Of a stretch of DNA of 64,000 bases, positions 62,107-64,000 are shown piece by piece. Source of the stretch: Seison nebaliae (lineage: Eukaryota; Rotifera; Pararotatoria; Seisonacea; Seisonidae); the NCBI GenBank assembly GCA_023231475.1, contig JALJEE010002157.1:1-64000 (forward strand), given 5' to 3'. A program made the position numbers and the translations under genes. The notes beneath the pieces were generated by a model. It was given only the letters and a program-made list of their open reading frames with translations. It made no database searches and had not been told where the DNA came from. Every line of letters starts with the position of its first letter. Position 1 is the stretch's first letter.

Positions 62107-63747
62107 ATGACTCACATTTATCTTTATTTACTTTTGTCGATCTTCGTGAAATTTCTCCATTCTATCGACATTTCGGGAGAAGGAAAAATCTTCGGCTCAG
62201 TTGGTCCATTTGATGAGATTGAAGAATTGACAAGTTCCCTCCACTTTCTCCAATGAAAACAAAACGGAATTTTTCCATTTTTAGAAATTCCAACATCCGA
62301 AGACTTTTTCACCAAATTCGTACCACAAGATCGTCTTTGTGTCTTTAAGAATGTCGTCGAAGAATGGAAATTAACCGACAAAGATTTATTAAAAGTTTCA
62401 CTTAAATTCTTTCTTGATTATTTCCGAATAACTTCTCGAAGTTATCTGAAGATGATAATAAACAGTATATGGTAGAAACGAAGAAAAAGGAGGTGAGGAG
62501 ACAAGAGATCCGTCGAATTTCTTTCCAACATTTTATCGAAACTTATAATAAAACTTCGTATTATCTGGTCGATCCAGTACCGAAATTCCTTCGGTTATTC
62601 ATTTTATATTTAAATTTTCATTTAAATGTAATTAATTTTTTAATTGATTGTGAATAGAACTCATGTTGAATTTCCTCGAATGTTCAATATACCTGTTAAT
62701 GAGAATACTCCGACAAATTCGATTTTTACTCAAATTGTATATTCTTATTTTAAAAAATTTTTTAAATTTTTTTAAAAGTTATTATGGATGACAAGTGGTG
62801 GAACGAAATCCGTTCCACATACTGATTCATATGGTAACGTCAATTGTGTCTATACGGGAATTAAACAATTCATTTTAATCGATAAGAGAAAATATCCGAA
62901 TGCAGGACTGGAATTTATCAATCGAATTAATGGCGCTTATAGTTCTTTAGATGTCGATCAGTTTTCAAATTTATTCATTCAATTTATCATCATCAATAAC
63001 CATTTTTTTTTTAAATTTTAAATTTTTTCTTTTAGTGTCAGTTTCGATGATTTCCCTATACTGAAAAATGTTAATTTGATTCGAGTCAACTTAACAGCTG
63101 GTGATTGTCTTTTTATTCCTCCATTTTTGTTCGTTTTTTATTATTTTCATTTTTTCATTTAAATTCCGTATTTGTCAGTATTCATCAAGTCAATTCATAT
63201 GGGAGGACGATGGCAACGAATTTCTGGTACGATCCAATCTCAGCATTGAAAGTGTCGTTAAAAATCAAAAATATGAAACGTGATGAAATTGATCGTGTGA
63301 ATAAGAAGAGATTTACTGTAGATGATTTCGGTTCAAATTTACCAGATTCTCCCAGTGAAGCGAATCATTTCTCAACATTCGAAGATTATTTGTTAGTTTG
63401 AATTAATTTAAATTTTATAGAAATTGAAATAGGAATATCGAGAGGGAATACAATCTTCCAAATCCAGTTACTATCGAAGACGTTATTAGGAAAGTTGAAG
63501 ATAAATATGAACAATCAGCCACTATTGAGATGCAACATTATATTCAAGAAGTCTTCGATTATTTAGATGTAGACAGTGATGGATATATCACTGAATCAGA
63601 TTCATCAATAGGAAAATATGTTAGAATTTCAATTCAAAAAATTTTTTAATATTTTTTCTTTAGAGTATGGAATGTGTGAACATGGTGGGACAAGACATGT
63701 ATAAAGTAGCAATGAAAGAGATTCAAAAAGCGGCAAAGAAAATTTAA
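62107..63747 (+). CDS. Secretory-pathway JmjC dioxygenase with EF-hand
   Basis: Nine exons keep frame: 62107-62233, 62285-62394, 62442-62593, 62658-62736, 62779-62960, 63036-63128, 63179-63391, 63433-63619 and 63664-63747; 408 residues. An N-terminal signal peptide (IYLYLLLSIFVKFLHS) points to ER lumen or secretion. IPTSEDFFTKFV is the usual entry of small JmjC hydroxylases. The JmjC core has LLWMTSGGTKSVPHTDSYGNVNC, giving the iron ligands His and Asp (HxD), a candidate 2-oxoglutarate Lys in GIKQFILIDKRKY, and the distal His in CLFIPPFFIHQVNSYGR followed by ATNFWYDP. A canonical EF-hand loop DVDSDGYITESD lies near residue 370. It should be a Fe(II)/2-oxoglutarate protein hydroxylase of the JMJD5/JMJD7/HSPBAP1 type rather than a nuclear demethylase; calcium binding is inferred. 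Confidence 0.8.
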
Positions 63748-64000
63748 TGAATGTACAAAAAAATGAGAAAAAATTGGAAAAAAATTTGTTGAATAAAAAT
63801 AAGTTATAATGATAAATTCTATATAAAAACAAATGTTGTATAAAACGAATTCTGCTATCATCTACTTCACAGTTTAGATCAGTCGAATCTTCTCAATGAA
63901 ACGAAATATATATATTGAAACTTCTTTCCATATTAAACATGTATTTTCGGTGATGAAGTCTCATTTGTCATACGATAAATATTATTATGAGTTGCGTCAT
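63748..64000. other. Downstream of JmjC gene
   Basis: AT-rich 3' flank. Nothing else seen before the window ends. Confidence 0.5.

Noticed and set aside
1-64000. CRISPR arrays, operons, bacterial promoters or integrated viral genes
   Set aside because: Sequence is intron-bearing animal nuclear DNA; no regularly spaced direct repeats and no viral protein signatures seen.

Overview
The window comes from an animal nuclear genome: AT-rich, with compact genes and very short introns. Nearly every intron I could trace is about 40-60 bp, AT-rich and GT-AG. The gene set is metazoan: a TCF/LEF factor with HMG box and C-clamp, FOXK, an astacin protease, a polycystin-1/LOV-1 type protein, CEP350, a rhodopsin-like GPCR, EMC4, mLST8 and PSMG3. 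Codon use is strongly A/T-ending, and poly-Q, poly-N, poly-S and poly-D runs are common. I guess a small-genome invertebrate such as an acariform mite. That species guess is low-confidence and comes only from intron size, composition and gene content. No prokaryotic, organellar or viral genes are seen.

Layout: a CEP350-like centrosomal protein (+, 825-5815) is followed by about 12.6 kb without a convincing gene. That stretch holds a MITE-like inverted repeat, a second long hairpin and a pair of tRNA A-box-like motifs. Next come an orphan GPCR with a very long first intracellular loop (+, 18450-19982), FOXK (-, 20479-23959) and an astacin (-, 25689-26758) whose frame continues past a single TGA. 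After another gene-poor stretch lies the TCF/LEF gene (-, 32287-36326). From 39.7 to 43.8 kb is a tight housekeeping cluster: a small coiled-coil protein (+), PSMG3 (-), EMC4 (-) and LST8 (+, head-to-head with EMC4). A polycystin-1/LOV-1-like gene with many exons fills 44.9-56.75 kb (+). The right end is dense and all on +: a truncated stand-alone syntaxin-like tail-anchored protein, a GT17-like protein lacking the usual acidic motif, a bMERB-like coiled-coil protein with poly-Asp, and a secretory-pathway JmjC protein with an EF-hand.

The most interesting observation is in the TCF/LEF gene. Two different C-clamp exons lie in tandem, and both enter in phase 1 and leave in phase 2. Only one can be used per mRNA without a frameshift, so they look like mutually exclusive exons that swap the DNA-binding C-clamp. 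Other strong leads are the stand-alone half-SNARE syntaxin protein, the in-frame TGA followed by a coding-like 81-codon extension in the astacin, the GT17-like probable pseudoenzyme, and the secreted JmjC/EF-hand protein. The genes do not form one pathway; neighbours are mostly unrelated, as expected for a eukaryote.
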